Part shown: positions 35,931-47,463 of the stretch, one piece after another
How the letters are laid out: each line of letters starts with the position of its first letter
Numbering within the stretch: the stretch's first letter is position 1
Assembly: GCA_018340375.1 (NCBI GenBank)
Contig: JAFFJZ010000009.1
Span: 17,996,501-18,060,500, forward strand
DNA: 64,000 bases
Direction of reading: 5' to 3'
Source: Gonatopus flavifemur
Lineage: Eukaryota; Arthropoda; Insecta; Hymenoptera; Dryinidae
Position numbers and translations under genes: made by a program
The notes under the pieces: model-generated
Databases searched by the model: none
What the model was told of the DNA's origin: nothing
What the model saw: the letters and a program-made list of their open reading frames with translations, nothing else

Positions 35931-36409
35931 AAGCACTTCTTACCCAGGTGGCACAAATGATGATTTCAAGTCCGCAAGCTTACCTCAAAGGATTGTTGAA
36001 CAGTCCCTTAGGTGAATTTATGTCGTTTTGTCCAAAACGTTGCATTTTTTTCCAAAAAAATTGGAGATCATCAATTTCTAAGGGCTGTTGCGACGGTACA
36101 AACGAATTCGAAGTGAATAACACATGTTTAATGTCCAAAAAACACGGACAAGAAATTCCCGGGAACAATTAATTATTCTCTTGAATAATCGCAGCAAAGT
36201 ACTCAATTGATTTGAATGAAGTTTTATTAAATCAACTGAATATTTATCTAATGAAACAAATATTCAATACACTATGGAATCTTTTGTTAATGAGAACGGA
36301 TATTTAATGACTTCAATAACATTTGATTCGAATCAATTGAATATTCTATTGAGATTATTCAATTGAATATTTCATCGTTTTCGGTCATTTTTCCTCTCAG
36401 TATCCCTAA

Positions 36410-36518
36410 CAGCACACCCACCGATGCTTCCGTTGCTTCCACGTAGACTCCATGAAGCTAGACGTCAACCACGTGGAGGCTACGAAGATGCGACGAAGAC
36501 ATTTGTGGGTGTGCTGTT
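36410..36518. mobile_element. Short MITE (AACAGCACACCCACCGATG family)
   Basis: The end aacagcacacccaccgatgc pairs with its inverted partner (gacatttgtgggtgtgctgtt). The interior shows ccgttgcttccacgt and accacgtggaggctacg. A truncated relative begins near 41923, and a larger, interrupted one occupies 53625-54203. Confidence 0.8.
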
Positions 36519-36646
36519 CATGATATGATATCGCGGTATGAATTTTTTGGAAAAGAATGAGTTGTTCATTTTGAATTCTACGTATTTCTTAATGAGGGCT
36601 TGATGTTCATTGAAATGAAATCTGAATATTTCTGTCGATTAGTTAC

Positions 36647-36781
36647 CTCGTTGCTCGCTGATTTTTGTGATGCGTTTATGTCTCCTGATTGGATGATTTC
36701 AGTCATGTTATTTTAGCCTTCTCCATCATTTTCGATTTCACTCATAGAATGACTGATAGAAGAGGATGTTCCATCGTCGCA
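36647..36781 (-). pseudogene. Small acidic phase-0 exon of the TNP2-type gene with one stop
   Basis: 135 nt (45 codons, phase 0). 3' splice site catttgatag above 36781; 5' splice site gtaact below 36647. The peptide starts CDDGTSSSISHSMSEIENDG and later reads MTEIIQSGDINASQKSASNE. An in-frame TAA replaces codon 23. The exon length and phase match the neighbours, so the stop looks like later decay. Confidence 0.5.
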
Positions 36782-37155
36782 CTATCAAATGAAAATTCAA
36801 ATCATACTAAGTCAGAAACAGTGTAGTATATAATGAAATAAAATTAATGTATTTCTTACTCAATCTTATGTGATTGTCAAAAATTTTTAAATAAAATTGC
36901 ATTAAAATATTATGTCTCCAAACAATAATTCAATATTAAAGTCTATGATGAACTATGTTAATATCTCATAGGGCTTATACAAATTTTGAGAGACTTTATG
37001 CAAGTGTATTCACAATATGAATATGAGAAATACATTTGTATAAACATGAATTTATCGCTTAGACAAAAATGATTGGAACATTCATCATATTTGAAATAAC
37101 GCAGTCGTATCTTTGCGACGGTCCTCTGAAAATACAATAAAAATTTGCTGCATAC

Positions 37156-37272
37156 CGTGGTATTAGGGCTTGAAAACTCAGATTTCTGTTTTGCACGATG
37201 AATGGTACTCCTGGGTATTTTTGAATTTGTCTTTGGATCTAGATACTCCCTATACCGTTTATTTGGAAACAT
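37156..37272 (-). pseudogene. First coding exon of the TNP2-type gene (KRYREYLDP motif)
   Basis: ATG at 37272 on the minus strand, 39 codons to a GT (gtatgc) below 37156, phase 0. The peptide begins MFPNKRYREYLDPKTN and continues KIPRSTIHRAKQK, a basic N-terminus. From memory, animal TNP2-like proteins often open with a comparable K-Y-x-x-Y-L...P-R-S-T segment, but I cannot confirm this here. Placed upstream of the acidic exons and the transposase body on the same strand. Confidence 0.5.
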
Positions 37273-39253
37273 GATGGACGATAGTGGTCTTTGCAAAAAC
37301 CTATTTTCTGAAAGACATAAGCGTATTTAGTTATGATATATTAAAAAATTCACCTGTATATCTTCAAATGATAGTTACATCAGATACGACCTTGTGAAAT
37401 TATTATTTAAGAATTGTCACTTCCATCTTATAATCGATGTATACAATGTTATGTGTAAAACTCACTTACATAATGGTGAAAAATGAAGAAAATCACAATA
37501 TTACCATATAAAATAAAGATAAAGAAGATTGTAAGTATCAACATTACAATTCAAAAATAAAACCTCAAAAAGCACTGTACCGTTGAGAAATTCAAGTTAC
37601 CTAAATATTGCAATGAAACTGATTTTGATTGAAATAATCCATAACTTCGGTACTCACGTTTATCCCGGTGAATTTATCAAAACAATTCGATTCAAACCTA
37701 TTCAAATTCATAAATAAATTGCAAACACAAGCCAATTTGTAGATGCAATTGTTATTGCTATCAAAAATCCTTGCAAATGGTTATTGCCACTTATTATTTT
37801 GATCAAACCGCAATCAAAGTGTATTTTTTTCAACGAAAAAAAAAACAATTATCAATACAACGAAGTTCTGAGATGAAAATTTAGATACAGTAATACGTTA
37901 CACTATTATCGACAGTTTATATAAAATGATGCAGTTAGGGTAAACGGGAGTGATTCTATATACACAACATTTGATTCAATTTTCGATTGGATGACCTATT
38001 GGTTGATTGGACCTATGCGGGGAATAAGGGGAAGTACGATCGGAACTGAATTCCTCCAATGGAAAGCGTTCACAAAATCAAACACCAGTTACTTCCAATT
38101 CTTATAGCTTAGGTGGCGCTTTAGCAGAAGATATTAGCTAAGTTCGTTTACCCATGTCCCAAGTCACCCCAACTCGCTCCAAGTATTTTGGATTCGCTAC
38201 TTCCAGTTTAAGCAACGAAATTATTGGTTTGGTACAAGTTGGAGCAACTCAGAGCACGTAGAACGAACGAACCTATTCATTTTCGTGATTGGTGATTCCA
38301 ATGAATGTATGTGACGTATGTGATTCATGGATTCCGTTGGAGAAAAAACTGGAAAGTTTCATCGTTAACTATATTTATTAATAAATTTGTATTCAAACGT
38401 CTTTTTGTGAATCAACCAATGGGAATTAAGGAAAGTTCGAGAAGGAGAAGGTATCCTTTTGTTTCTAGGAAATTCTGTTTCCGTTATTCATGTTCGTTGA
38501 GATGGTTGATTCCGGATCGCAATAATGGTAGAAATCTAACGGTCTGAAAATTTTCAGTTAAAAAATCTTTATATAAAGTGTTTTGCTTTGGTCATTTAAA
38601 ATAGTGCATAGTGCTATTCAGATTTAAATTCAAAATTGTTGTGTGAAGTGTAAGTTAATCAGCAGTCGAGAAAGTTTCATATTACGTACATATTTTCAAC
38701 TTTGTTTTTATAAGCATTATTTATTTCGCAGGATTTATAATCCATTGAAATTTATAAAAAGTCAGGGAAAATTGGAACATTCGATTCCAGCAGAAAATTT
38801 TCAAGGTCCATTTGTGTATTTTTTACCCAGCCAGCACAAATGATCAATTTCAATTCATGAAGACTTCCCAAAGACTCTCTGAATAGTCGCCGTTATGCAA
38901 CCAATAATGAATTCAATGAGAATTCAATGAAGTCAAAATTAAAATGCATTGAATGCACGCAGAATTCATTATGGAGTCTTGATACGAATTCTTTCTGAAC
39001 ATTAAGTTATTCATCAAGAGTTCGTTTTGAATTCAAAATATTCATAATAAATACATATTCATGAGCATAACGGGAACTCTTGTGCTGTATGGGTGGAGTA
39101 TAAATTTCATTGAATTGCCTTGCGATTTTGTTTGCAAATACCATTCCTTTGGTTTGGTTCAAAACGCGATGTTAGGAGAATAAGTATTCACAATTGATCT
39201 ATTGACTGTGCTTATTTTATTTCAATCCGTAGATCACCTCCAAACGTCTCAAA
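37273..39253. other. Non-coding stretch with MITE remnants
   Basis: No gene recognised. At about 38130-38290 there is a relative of repeats at 19960-20110 and 41625-41735 (aagttaccccaacttgctcc, ttggtttggtacaa, gttggagcaactt). At 38830-39095 there is a MITE with acccagccagcac and gtgctgtatgggt ends. The rest is AT-rich. Confidence 0.45.
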
Positions 39254-39444
39254 ATACTGTAAGAAAAGCGGTGTCAGAATTAACACCGCGCGGATTCTAT
39301 AAAAGTCCACTTCGGAATTCAGTGTTGAAATAATTCCAAATGGTATTAGAATGACACCATACGGTGTCGAAATAACACCGTCAGGTGTTGAAACAACACC
39401 ATCCGGAGTGGACTTTCCCTAACACTGCCAAATTTTTTAGAGTG
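39254..39444 (-). mobile_element. CACTSTAA-ended MITE, decayed copy
   Basis: About 190 bp. Read on the minus strand it aligns with 62806-62955: gaaagtccactccggatggt, tgttgtttcaacacc, cggtgttatt, ttctgacaccgc. Many ggtgt/acacc words in both orientations make it self-complementary. This copy keeps an internal block (about 39335-39385) missing from the other. Confidence 0.85.
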
Positions 39445-39449
39445 AAGTG

Positions 39450-39692
39450 CACGGAGAAAAGTATACGGTCATGGTTACTATGAAGAATAGTAATTTGATG
39501 ACAGATATTTGAAAATTGTAACAAGTACCATTCAGAATCGGAGTCAATGCGATAAACTGTTTACGTTACCATGGAAACAATAGGTTAACATCGTAATGAT
39601 CACCAAATCGCGCGTCGTCACTCAATTCCTGTTTTAAAGTTGCGACGAGAATTAGAGTAAATGGTAATCAATCCCATATACTTTTCTCCGTG
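39450..39692. mobile_element. MITE with CACGGAGAAAAGTATA ends
   Basis: Ends cacggagaaaagtatacggt and the inverted copy (tatacttttctccgtg), with TG on each side (39448-39449 and 39693-39694). Interior unique, non-coding. 243 bp. Confidence 0.8.
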
Positions 39693-40157
39693 TGTAATAC
39701 CATTCAAGGAAATATCCAAAAATTCACTACCATACTTGATGCGAATAATAATAAATTACATGCCTAGAGTTCCACATCGCCGCAAACCTTGAATGGCTAA
39801 GTGATTTCTGAAGGCTGAAAAATAAAATTGTAAAATTTTAACCTCCAAACATTGACAAATTTGAATTTTTCCGTCCCCCACTTCCTTATGCTCGAGTCCC
39901 CTCAAAGGAGGATCGCGTGTTTCTGAATACGCCCTTGATACCATTATATGGATAGGGAAGTATACATATCCATCCTGTCAAAAAAGTACCGGGAATTGAT
40001 CATTTAAAAAGTGTGGCTAACGGGTTTGTCAACATTCTTTTTGTTGTTAAGTTGGTACATTCGTCCTGTATATTGACGCGGAGTTCAATCTGTCATTCAG
40101 TTTGTTTATAGTGCTCGATCTTTTCAGTTCTCTCAAGTGTGTCCCGCGATTATCACA

Positions 40158-41440
40158 ATGGATACAAAGATTGAACAAAGAATTTGTTTTAAATTTTGCA
40201 TTGCAAATGGAATTTCGTGTGCCGAATCGTTGAAAATGTTGGAGAAGGCTTACGGTGAATTGACTCTATCAAAAACACGTGCGTATGAGTGGTACAGTGC
40301 ATTCAAAAGTGGTCGAGATGTGGTGGAAGATTTGCCTCGCTCTGGTCGTCCATCGACGTCTTTGACTGAAGTCAATATCGATAAAGTGAAGGAAATGGTG
40401 ACTGAAAATCGTCACTTGAGTTTGAGAGAGATAGCAGGTGAACTTTCTGTGTCTTACGAATCAGTTCGTACTATTTTACATGATTGTTTGGACATGAAAC
40501 GCGTTGCCGCTCGATTAGTTCTGAAAGACTTGAATTTTCTCCAAAAACTGAATCGCGTCCAGGTCGCTGAAGACATGCTAGAACGAGTCAATTTCGACCC
40601 CACATTCATAACACGCATTATAATAGGTGATGAGACATGGGTTTACGAATATGACATGCAAACCAGTCAACAAGCTTCGCAGTGGTGGCTTCCAGTCAGT
40701 GATCCCAGAATGCGGGAGCTGGCGGCCCCCACCACGCGGTCGGTGGGACACTAACACTGTCTCACCGCGCGTTCGTATGAGGAAGAAAGAAAGTCTAGAA
40801 TATAGACTTTCTCTGTTCACACGGACACGCGATGAAACAGTATTAGTGTACCACCGACCGCGTGGTGGGGACTGCCAGCTCCCGCATTCTGGGATCACTG
40901 CTTCCAGCTGAGCCGAAACCGAAAAAGCCACGCCAACGCAGAAAAGTGAAGGTAATGTTGACTGTGTTTTTTTATTATCGCGGTGTTGTACATTCGGAAT
41001 TCTTGCCAGAAGGTCAGACGGTGAATGAAGAATATCATCTAAGCGTTATGCGGCGTTTAAGAGAGCAAATTCGTCGAAAAAGGCCAGATTTGTGGAAAGG
41101 AAATTCATGGATTTTGCATCACGATAATGCACCATCTCACAAGGCTTTCATTGTGAACCAATTTTTGGCCAAAAACTCAACAAATATCATCGCACAGCCA
41201 CCGTATTCACCTGATCTGGCTCCAGCCGACTTTTTTCTGTTTCCAAATCTTGAATTACCACTTCGAGGCACCCGTTTTGAATCGATAAAAGATATTAAAG
41301 AGAATTTACGGCGAGAACTGAAATCGATTCCGGAAAAAGCGTAGAAAAAATGTTTCGATGATTGGATTGTTCGTTGGCATAAATGCATCATTTCGGGAGG
41401 GGACTACTTTGAAGGCGATACAATAGATTTGGAAGAATAA
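40158..41440 (+). pseudogene. mariner transposase (DD34D), interrupted
   Basis: The start at 40158 (MDTKIEQRICFKFCIANG) fits the family; the longer open frame upstream adds seven unlikely residues. Residues about 1-110 are the paired-like HTH pair (RAYEWYSAFKSG, VEDLPRSGRPSTS, LSLREIAGELSVSYESVRTI). Catalytic residues: GDETWVYEYD, HHDNAPSH and YSPDLAPADFFLF, spaced as DD34D. The frame is split at 40697-40908 by a MITE plus duplicated target, and a TAG at 41342-41344 replaces a codon before KKCFDDW. The remainder (FDDWIVRWHKCI, GGDYFEGD) runs to TAA at 41440. Nuclear cut-and-paste enzyme, inactive here. Confidence 0.92.
40697..40900. mobile_element. 204-bp hAT-like MITE inside the mariner transposase
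   Basis: The ends cagtgatcccagaatgcggg and the inverted copy (cccgcattctgggatcactg) extend to about 60-bp arms. Flanks cttccagt (40689-40696) and cttccagc (40901-40908) are an 8-bp duplication with one later change. The transposase codons resume exactly when MITE plus one duplication are removed. Confidence 0.92.
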
Positions 41441-41491
41441 CAAATATTTTGTGTTTTATTCAAGAATTCCCGGTACTTCTTTGACAGAATG

Positions 41492-42093
41492 TATGTACTT
41501 ATCACACTCATAATCAAAGGAATTTGGTGACGATGCGATATACTGGTAAATTGTAACAATATTCCATCATAAATCATGACAATTCCACAATTTCATTTAT
41601 AAGCTGAGTTTGCTTAGTGGCGTCCTAAGTTACCCCAACTTGCTCCAAGTATTTCGGATTTGCTATTTCCAGTTATAGAAACAAATTGATTGGTTTGGTA
41701 CAATTTGAAGCAACTTGTGTGCTATCTGGGTATACTTATTTGAGAGTCAGGGAAAATTTTGAACTTGGTCAGTGAAAGTCAGGGAAAGTCAGGTAAAATG
41801 ACTCTTCAAATTTTGGGGGAACCCTGAAGAATGATGGTAACAGATACCACACGCATAATATCCTTTTCCATACAATTCCTTACACATACAGTTTTAACCA
41901 GACATGTAGAACATATCATTCCTAACAGTACACCCACCGATGTCTAGGTTGTCTCCACGTAAAGTCTATATAAGGACACGTTTAGAGCTTAGTGCATAGA
42001 GATCGATTGGTGTTCTGTACGGATTGTATAACACTAAAATATTCATTATGGATACATCGTTGTTCAAAAAATACACCTTCGATATTAATGTAT
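41492..42093. other. Non-coding stretch with repeat fragments
   Basis: Contains the plus-orientation relative of the 38.1-kb repeat (41625-41735), a tatctgggta MITE end at about 41723, and a truncated cctaacagtacacccaccga MITE end at about 41923. No gene. Confidence 0.5.
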
Positions 42094-45067
42094 CCCTGGT
42101 CAAACAATCCGATTAAATCCGATAAAAAGAAATTTTATCGGAATGAATTGAGTTTCTGCATCGGAAATTTCCTATTGATACCAATAAGATAATTTTTAAT
42201 TAGATTTAATCGGTCTTTCCCCTGGTTAAAAAATCCGATTGAATTCGATAAAAAAACATTTCATCGGAATGGATTGAGTTTTTGCACCGGAAATGTCCCA
42301 TTGATACCAATAAAATGATTTTTAACTGGATTTAATCCGCATTCTCCCTGGTGAAAAAATCCGATTAAATCCGATTAAAAGAACTCATCGGAATGAATTG
42401 ATTCCTGCATCGCGATTTTCTTATTGAATTTCATTGGTTGTTAACCCAACCAACGAACGGTTTATATACATTATATACGCGCATTTTATATCAATTAAAC
42501 AAGCACATATATCATTTATTCAATCATTACGTGTGACAAATTATGGCTGAAATAAATTCAAACGATCATTTATGTGTTATTAACATGGTGATCACCCATC
42601 CACCTTGTACCGCAGTTGTCGTTGCTTAACCTAGAAGATCGATCTGGAACACCCGCTCGCTCGATGCCGTGGTTCGCTTCCTATCAATGTGAACTAAATG
42701 ACTGTCTTATGTCAAGGATGGGTGTCCTATAGTAATGAGATCCAATTGGTCAAAGTCCATTGGACATATGAGGGATTGTATCGGTCTCAATGAGAGCATG
42801 GGAGTTCATTAATAATAAAAATCCCAATGAATACCAAGAAAATATTTTCCAATTGGATTCAATCAGTATTTTGTGATGGATGAAAAATTCCGATTGATAT
42901 CAATACAATATTTTTCAATTGGATTCAATACCGATTTGATCAATTTGAATCAATACCGATTTGAGCAATTTTTTTGACCGGTATTTGATCAATTATGAAA
43001 ATTCTAATTGATAAGAGTCAAATATTTTCCAATGGGATCCAATAGGTATTTTATCAATAATAAGAATTCCGATTGATATCAATGAAATATTGTGTGATTG
43101 GATTCACTTGGTATTTTATGATCAATGAAAATTCCGATTGACGCCAATACAATATTTCCCAATTGGATTCAATCGGTATGTTATTAATCATGAAGATTCT
43201 AATTGATACCAGTCAAATATTTTTCAATGGCATCCAATAGGTATTTTATCAATAATAAAAATTCCAATTCGTACGGACACAATATTTTTTAATTTGATTT
43301 AATCGGCATTTTATTAATCATTACAATTTTAATTGGTACCAGTAACATATTTTTCAATGGGATCCAATGGATATTCCATCACTGATAAAAATTCCGATTG
43401 ATACCGATGAAATATTTTCTAATTGGATTCTCTTGGTATTCTATGATTATAGTTTCCTATCCCAGCAACTTTCCCATTAGTTCCAATACATCGAGGTCAC
43501 CAGGGTTTCCGATAAAAATTCCGAAAGAAATTTCAAAACTGAATCGGTTATTGCCGGTACATACCTATAGGACTTTATAATCTGTAAACTTGCCTATTAT
43601 TTCCAATAAATTTGAGTGTTGGAATAATCCAATTAAAACCCATTGATCAATGAAATCGATACATTCTTAAATGCAGTCAGAAATCTCCCATAAGAAACCC
43701 ATTCATCATTCAATTCCACAAATTTTCCCATTAGTCCCAATAGATTGAAATTGTGGAAACTTCCGATAAAAACCGTTTGCCTGATGGAATGGAGAAAATT
43801 TCAATCATCCAATCAGATATCACTTATACAGACCAATAGATTATGTGAAGTCTGATTGATTCCCATAAAATGCAGATTTTTTAATTGGTGAATCCCCGAT
43901 GGAAACCTATAGAAAGAGATTCCGATAAACTCTTATTGATTTTGAATCGGGGATTGAACTGTTCCGATTGATCCTATGCAGTCCGATTAATTCTGAATCG
44001 GTTTCTATCGAATCTTATCGGATTTTTTAACCAGGGCTAATGCGGTGGAATAAAGTCTAAAATTGCATTGGACATTTCTCATTCAATGCTATTGAATATT
44101 CAATCCCGTAAATATTCCTTTTATTTCCCATGAATTGCACTGAAAAAAAATGTCATCGAAAATCAATTATATTTTGTTGTTAGGGTAACTGAATATCATA
44201 GTCAAGTCAACGAATATACGGTCAGATTGACAGTATAATCGTTGACTCGACACCATGATGGTTGATTCAACTGCATGTAGTTGAGGCAACAGTCAGATTC
44301 AGTTGGATATATCCAATCGTATTCTACTCTTGAATCACCTATATCCCCGTTGTCTGTACCCACCTTTTCTTTCAGTGTGGGATGATCGAATAATCCAATT
44401 GAAACCTATTGACCAATAAAATAAACAAACTCAAATCGAATTGGATATTCTGGATAGAAACCCAGTAAGTCTTGAATTTTGTACAATTTTCCCATTGGTT
44501 CCGATAGACCGAAATCACCGAAAATTCTGATCAAAACCTATGATTTAATCCGCTGAAAGGAATTCTGAATTCGAATTGGATATTTCTCATTCAATCCTAT
44601 TCAATTTTCAGATCCGTAAATGTTCCTAGTATTCCCCATGAATTCGGATAGTGGAATAATCCGATTAAAACCTACAGACCGATCAAATCTGTACGAACTC
44701 TAATCGAATTGAACATTCTTCAAAAAAACCGATTGAATTTCCCATTACGTAACATTTACGATCGGTTCCAATAGCTTTAGGTCATGGAAATTTCCGATAA
44801 AAACCATTTGCCTCATGAAATGGAGAAATTTTCAAACTCTCAATCAGATATCTCTCATACAAACCGATTGATCACTGAAAGTCATATTAATTCCAATGAA
44901 ACAAATATTTTCTATCGGTAAATCCTCGATTCAATCCTATGTATACCACGTTCCAATTAATTCCTATTCATCTTGAATCGGTAGTTGAGCCTCTCCGATT
45001 GACCCTATTCATTCCGATTAATTTTGAATCGGTTTTCAACGGTTTCTATTGGACCTTTTAACCAGGG
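42094..45067. mobile_element. 3-kb unit with CCCTGGT inverted ends, filled with degenerate CCGATTGA repeats
   Basis: Starts ccctggtcaaacaatccgat and closes ...ggaccttttaaccaggg, with AT on both sides (42092-42093 and 45068-45069). Further ccctggttaaaaaatccgat starts occur at 42222 and about 42350, and an inverted ttttttaaccaggg at 44022-44036, suggesting stacked copies. Nearly all the interior consists of ccgattgatnccaataaaata and attggattcaatcggtattt words in both orientations. No ORF of note. A MITE sits at 44138-44377. Confidence 0.6.
44138..44377. mobile_element. Nested MITE with CACTGAAAAAAA ends
   Basis: cactgaaaaaaaatgtc at the left and ttttctttcagtg at the right. The surrounding degenerate repeat reads across the join as in its relatives near 44640 (catgaatt...gtggaataatcc), which supports the ends. 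The interior has gttgactcgac and caagtcaac inverted words. Confidence 0.7.
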
Positions 45068-45133
45068 ATGGGTAAGAAATATTTTAGCGTTACATATAAA
45101 GGAGTAAGCACATGAATTCAGCAAGACGCAAAA

Positions 45134-45243
45134 TACCCAAGTAGCAACCGAATGTTGTATACGTACTATGCAGGTTCATAGTGTATTCAGATGTACTATG
45201 AATGTGCGTAGTACGTATACAACATTCTGATGCTACTAGGGTA
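45134..45243. mobile_element. Short palindromic MITE (TACCCAAGTAGCA ends)
   Basis: Arms of about 40 bp: tacccaagtagcaaccgaat...gttgtatacgtacta against tagtacgtatacaac...tgctactagggta. Loop about 30 bp. No ORF. Confidence 0.8.
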
Positions 45244-45335
45244 GTATAAGCATAAGCAGAACCTGTTCTCGAATTCTGTGCATCCCCCTTGTGCTTGTGT
45301 TCAATGCTGATACATTTATGTGTTCAGCCCTTAAG

Positions 45336-45660
45336 GGGATACTCGCATACCATCAGAGTCAACATTTTGTGTGTAAGATTTCTCCAAACTGAATTTATGA
45401 AACAGTCTGAAATTTTCAGTGAATAATCTTTGATACTTTATCTATTGCTGTATTGAGTCCGAATTTCAAATTTCGGAAAAAAAATTTTTTTCTCAGTCGG
45501 TCACTGATATTTTTTTTTTCGAAATTTGAAATTCGGACTCAACACAGCAATAGATAAAGTATCAAAGATTATTCCCTGAAAATTTCAGACTGTTTCATAA
45601 ATTCGGTTTGGAGAAATCTTACACACAAAATGTTTACTCGGATGGTAAGCGGGTATCCCC
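45336..45660. mobile_element. piggyBac-like hairpin MITE with TTAA duplication, 325 bp
   Basis: ttaa flanks both ends (45332-45335 and 45661-45664). The ends ggggatactcgcataccatc and the inverted copy ggggatacccgcttaccatc match at 18 of 20 positions. The arms of about 150 bp are almost perfect (ctccaaactgaatttatgaa, agtatcaaagatta), with a short loop near 45475-45510. TTAA specificity suggests mobilisation by a piggyBac-type transposase. Confidence 0.88.
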
Positions 45661-45664
45661 TTAA

Positions 45665-46042
45665 GATACTTTCAGATGTCTTATTAGAACAATCTTGCCT
45701 TACAAAAGGCTGTTTAGACTATTACCCACATAGTACAAAAGTACAAAAAGAAGTCTTGACGAATCGATGTTTAATTCGCATAGTTCCCAATGAATTCATT
45801 ATGAATTATTTTTGAAATGTGCTGTGTGTGTCATCACGATGGAGGGTAATTCCATAAGTGTATCAAGTGAACATGCAGTGAAAGAAGCTAGGTTCAATGG
45901 ATCTCATGATTGGGTTTATTTGCTTTAAAATGAGAAATTTTGAATATTCCATACTATTTTGTGGACTGTGGGAATTATGTTTACGAGATCATTCAAAATG
46001 ACTTGAAGAATTTAGAACATACGTATATATAATTAATAAATA
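45665..46042. other. Upstream region of a spliced plus-strand gene
   Basis: Contains a MITE remnant (acccacatagtac at about 45724, gtgctgtgtgtgt at about 45818) and about 200 bp of AT-rich sequence before the ATG at 46043. No clear TATA or Inr site can be chosen. Confidence 0.35.
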
Positions 46043-46210
46043 ATGAAAATTCATAAACATCGTGTGCTTTCCTCTTCTACAGCTGATACACCGCAATTGA
46101 AAAATATAATCGAAACTAGGAGACTGAAACTGCCTAAATTGAGCACTTCTGTGATAAATGAAAGTTTTAAGGAAAATGAATGCTCTGGTAGTACTGATAA
46201 AAAAACTCAA
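46043..46210 (+). CDS. Unidentified spliced gene, exon with candidate start ATG
   Basis: 56 codons, ATG at 46043, ending at a consensus 5' splice site (caa/gtaagtac), phase 0. Peptide: MKIHKHRVLSSSTADTPQLK, then basic and Ser-rich sequence with KLPKL and NECSGSTDKKTQ. No domain recognised. The next exon follows after a 305-bp intron. The opening may be an internal exon if an upstream acceptor is used. Like the minus-strand TNP2 exons it is phase-0, polar and low in hydrophobics, so it could be the front of another TNP2-type gene running off the right edge, or a host nuclear protein. Confidence 0.55.
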
Positions 46211-46515
46211 GTAAGTACAATTTTAATATGATTCGAATTGTCATATTCCATGTGAAATGAACATTCCTCAATGAGAAGAGCATGTCAAAATGACGTCAAG
46301 TTGACATTGATGTCATCTTGATTACAAATTGATCAAACTGACGTTAATTTGACAGCATTTCAACAAACTTCTTCTCATTCTCACAAAATATTATCCAACA
46401 AATTAAAATACAGTACATACAATTCAGTTTTATTCAATTGTTATACGATCATACATTTTTACTATAGTTGACTAATTAATTATATTCGATAATAATAGGT
46501 CATTTTTTGTTTCAG

Positions 46516-46641
46516 AAGAAAAAAACCAGAACACAAACTATTTCGCAGAAAAATGAAGAAATAATTGATAATTATTTATGTAAAAAAATCAAATTGGAAT
46601 CCCAAGATTCGAATGAATCTCTCTCGTCTCATTCACTTTCT
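46516..46641 (+). CDS. Unidentified spliced gene, second exon
   Basis: 42 codons between a good 3' splice site (cattttttgtttcag) and a 5' site (ct/gtgagtag), phase 0 on both sides. It begins KKKTRTQTISQKNEEIIDNY and continues with LCKKIKLE and SNESLSSHSLS. The two basic clusters are candidate nuclear-localisation signals (inference). No stop in frame. Confidence 0.6.
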
Positions 46642-47186
46642 GTGAGTAGAAACAATTTTTTTGTTTTTATACAGTTGAAATAATATTTTAAAATTGTATA
46701 GCTACCAACTTTTGAATATTTTCTATTAGACTCAGCATTGCATATAATTTCAATGCAAATGAACTGTGGTTAACCCATTGAACTGTATAATACACTGAGC
46801 AAGTACTGTGTAGAGTGAGCACTCGTTATGTTTCTTATAAGACAAAAAAAGAGATATTTCGTTACATTGAAAAAAAACGGAAACGAAATTTCCGTTTGAA
46901 ATTGTAAATCTACATTCACGATATTTTGTAATGCTACCGTTCTGAATATAGGAGAAATACAAAGGAGAGATCACAAATTTACAAACTTTTGTTGATACAC
47001 AACTCAGAATGTTGACACATGACAATAAATTTGTAAACTTTCTATCAAATCAGTAAAAACTTAACATTCAGAGTAGGTCATGAAGTTATCAACACTGAAT
47101 GTAATGTATTTACAGATGGTTGTTGAATTACAAATCTTTGAAAAACTGTGTTGAATGTAAGCAATTTACATTTCATTTTAGTAAAA

Positions 47187-47463
47187 CCCGTAGAGAAATT
47201 TCTCCTGTTTTTTACCTCATTTTTTCCATGGAAAATTTAAGTATTTTTTTGCAAGGTTTTCCCTGTTTTTTCCCTCATTTTCTCCAGGTTTTTTTCTTCT
47301 ATAAGGAAAAAACATGTATTTTCCTGTTTTATCCTTCTAGAGGAAAAGAACATGAAAAAGTGAGAGAAAAAGCGAGGAAAAAACAGGGAAGAACTTGCAA
47401 AAAAAATACCGAAATTTTCCATGGAAAAAATGAGGGAAAAAACAGGGAGAACTCTCCTACGGG
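47187..47463. mobile_element. Palindromic element, ~130-bp arms
   Basis: cccgtagagaaatttctcct at the left returns inverted at the right (...ggagaactctcctacggg). Inner words tttttccatggaaaat and aaacaggga recur in both orientations, and the centre is ccttctagagg. The frames on both strands are products of the symmetry. Confidence 0.85.

Larger units (their letters stand above)
39971..41491 (+). mobile_element. mariner element with nested hAT MITE
   Basis: 27-bp inverted ends, catcctgtcaaaaaagtacc at 39971 and ggtacttctttgacagaatg ending 41491, two mismatches. TA follows the right end; on the left a TA lies two bases out. Without the nested 212 bp (MITE plus one duplication) it is about 1309 bp, normal for mariner. 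The transposase is on the plus strand. Confidence 0.9.
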
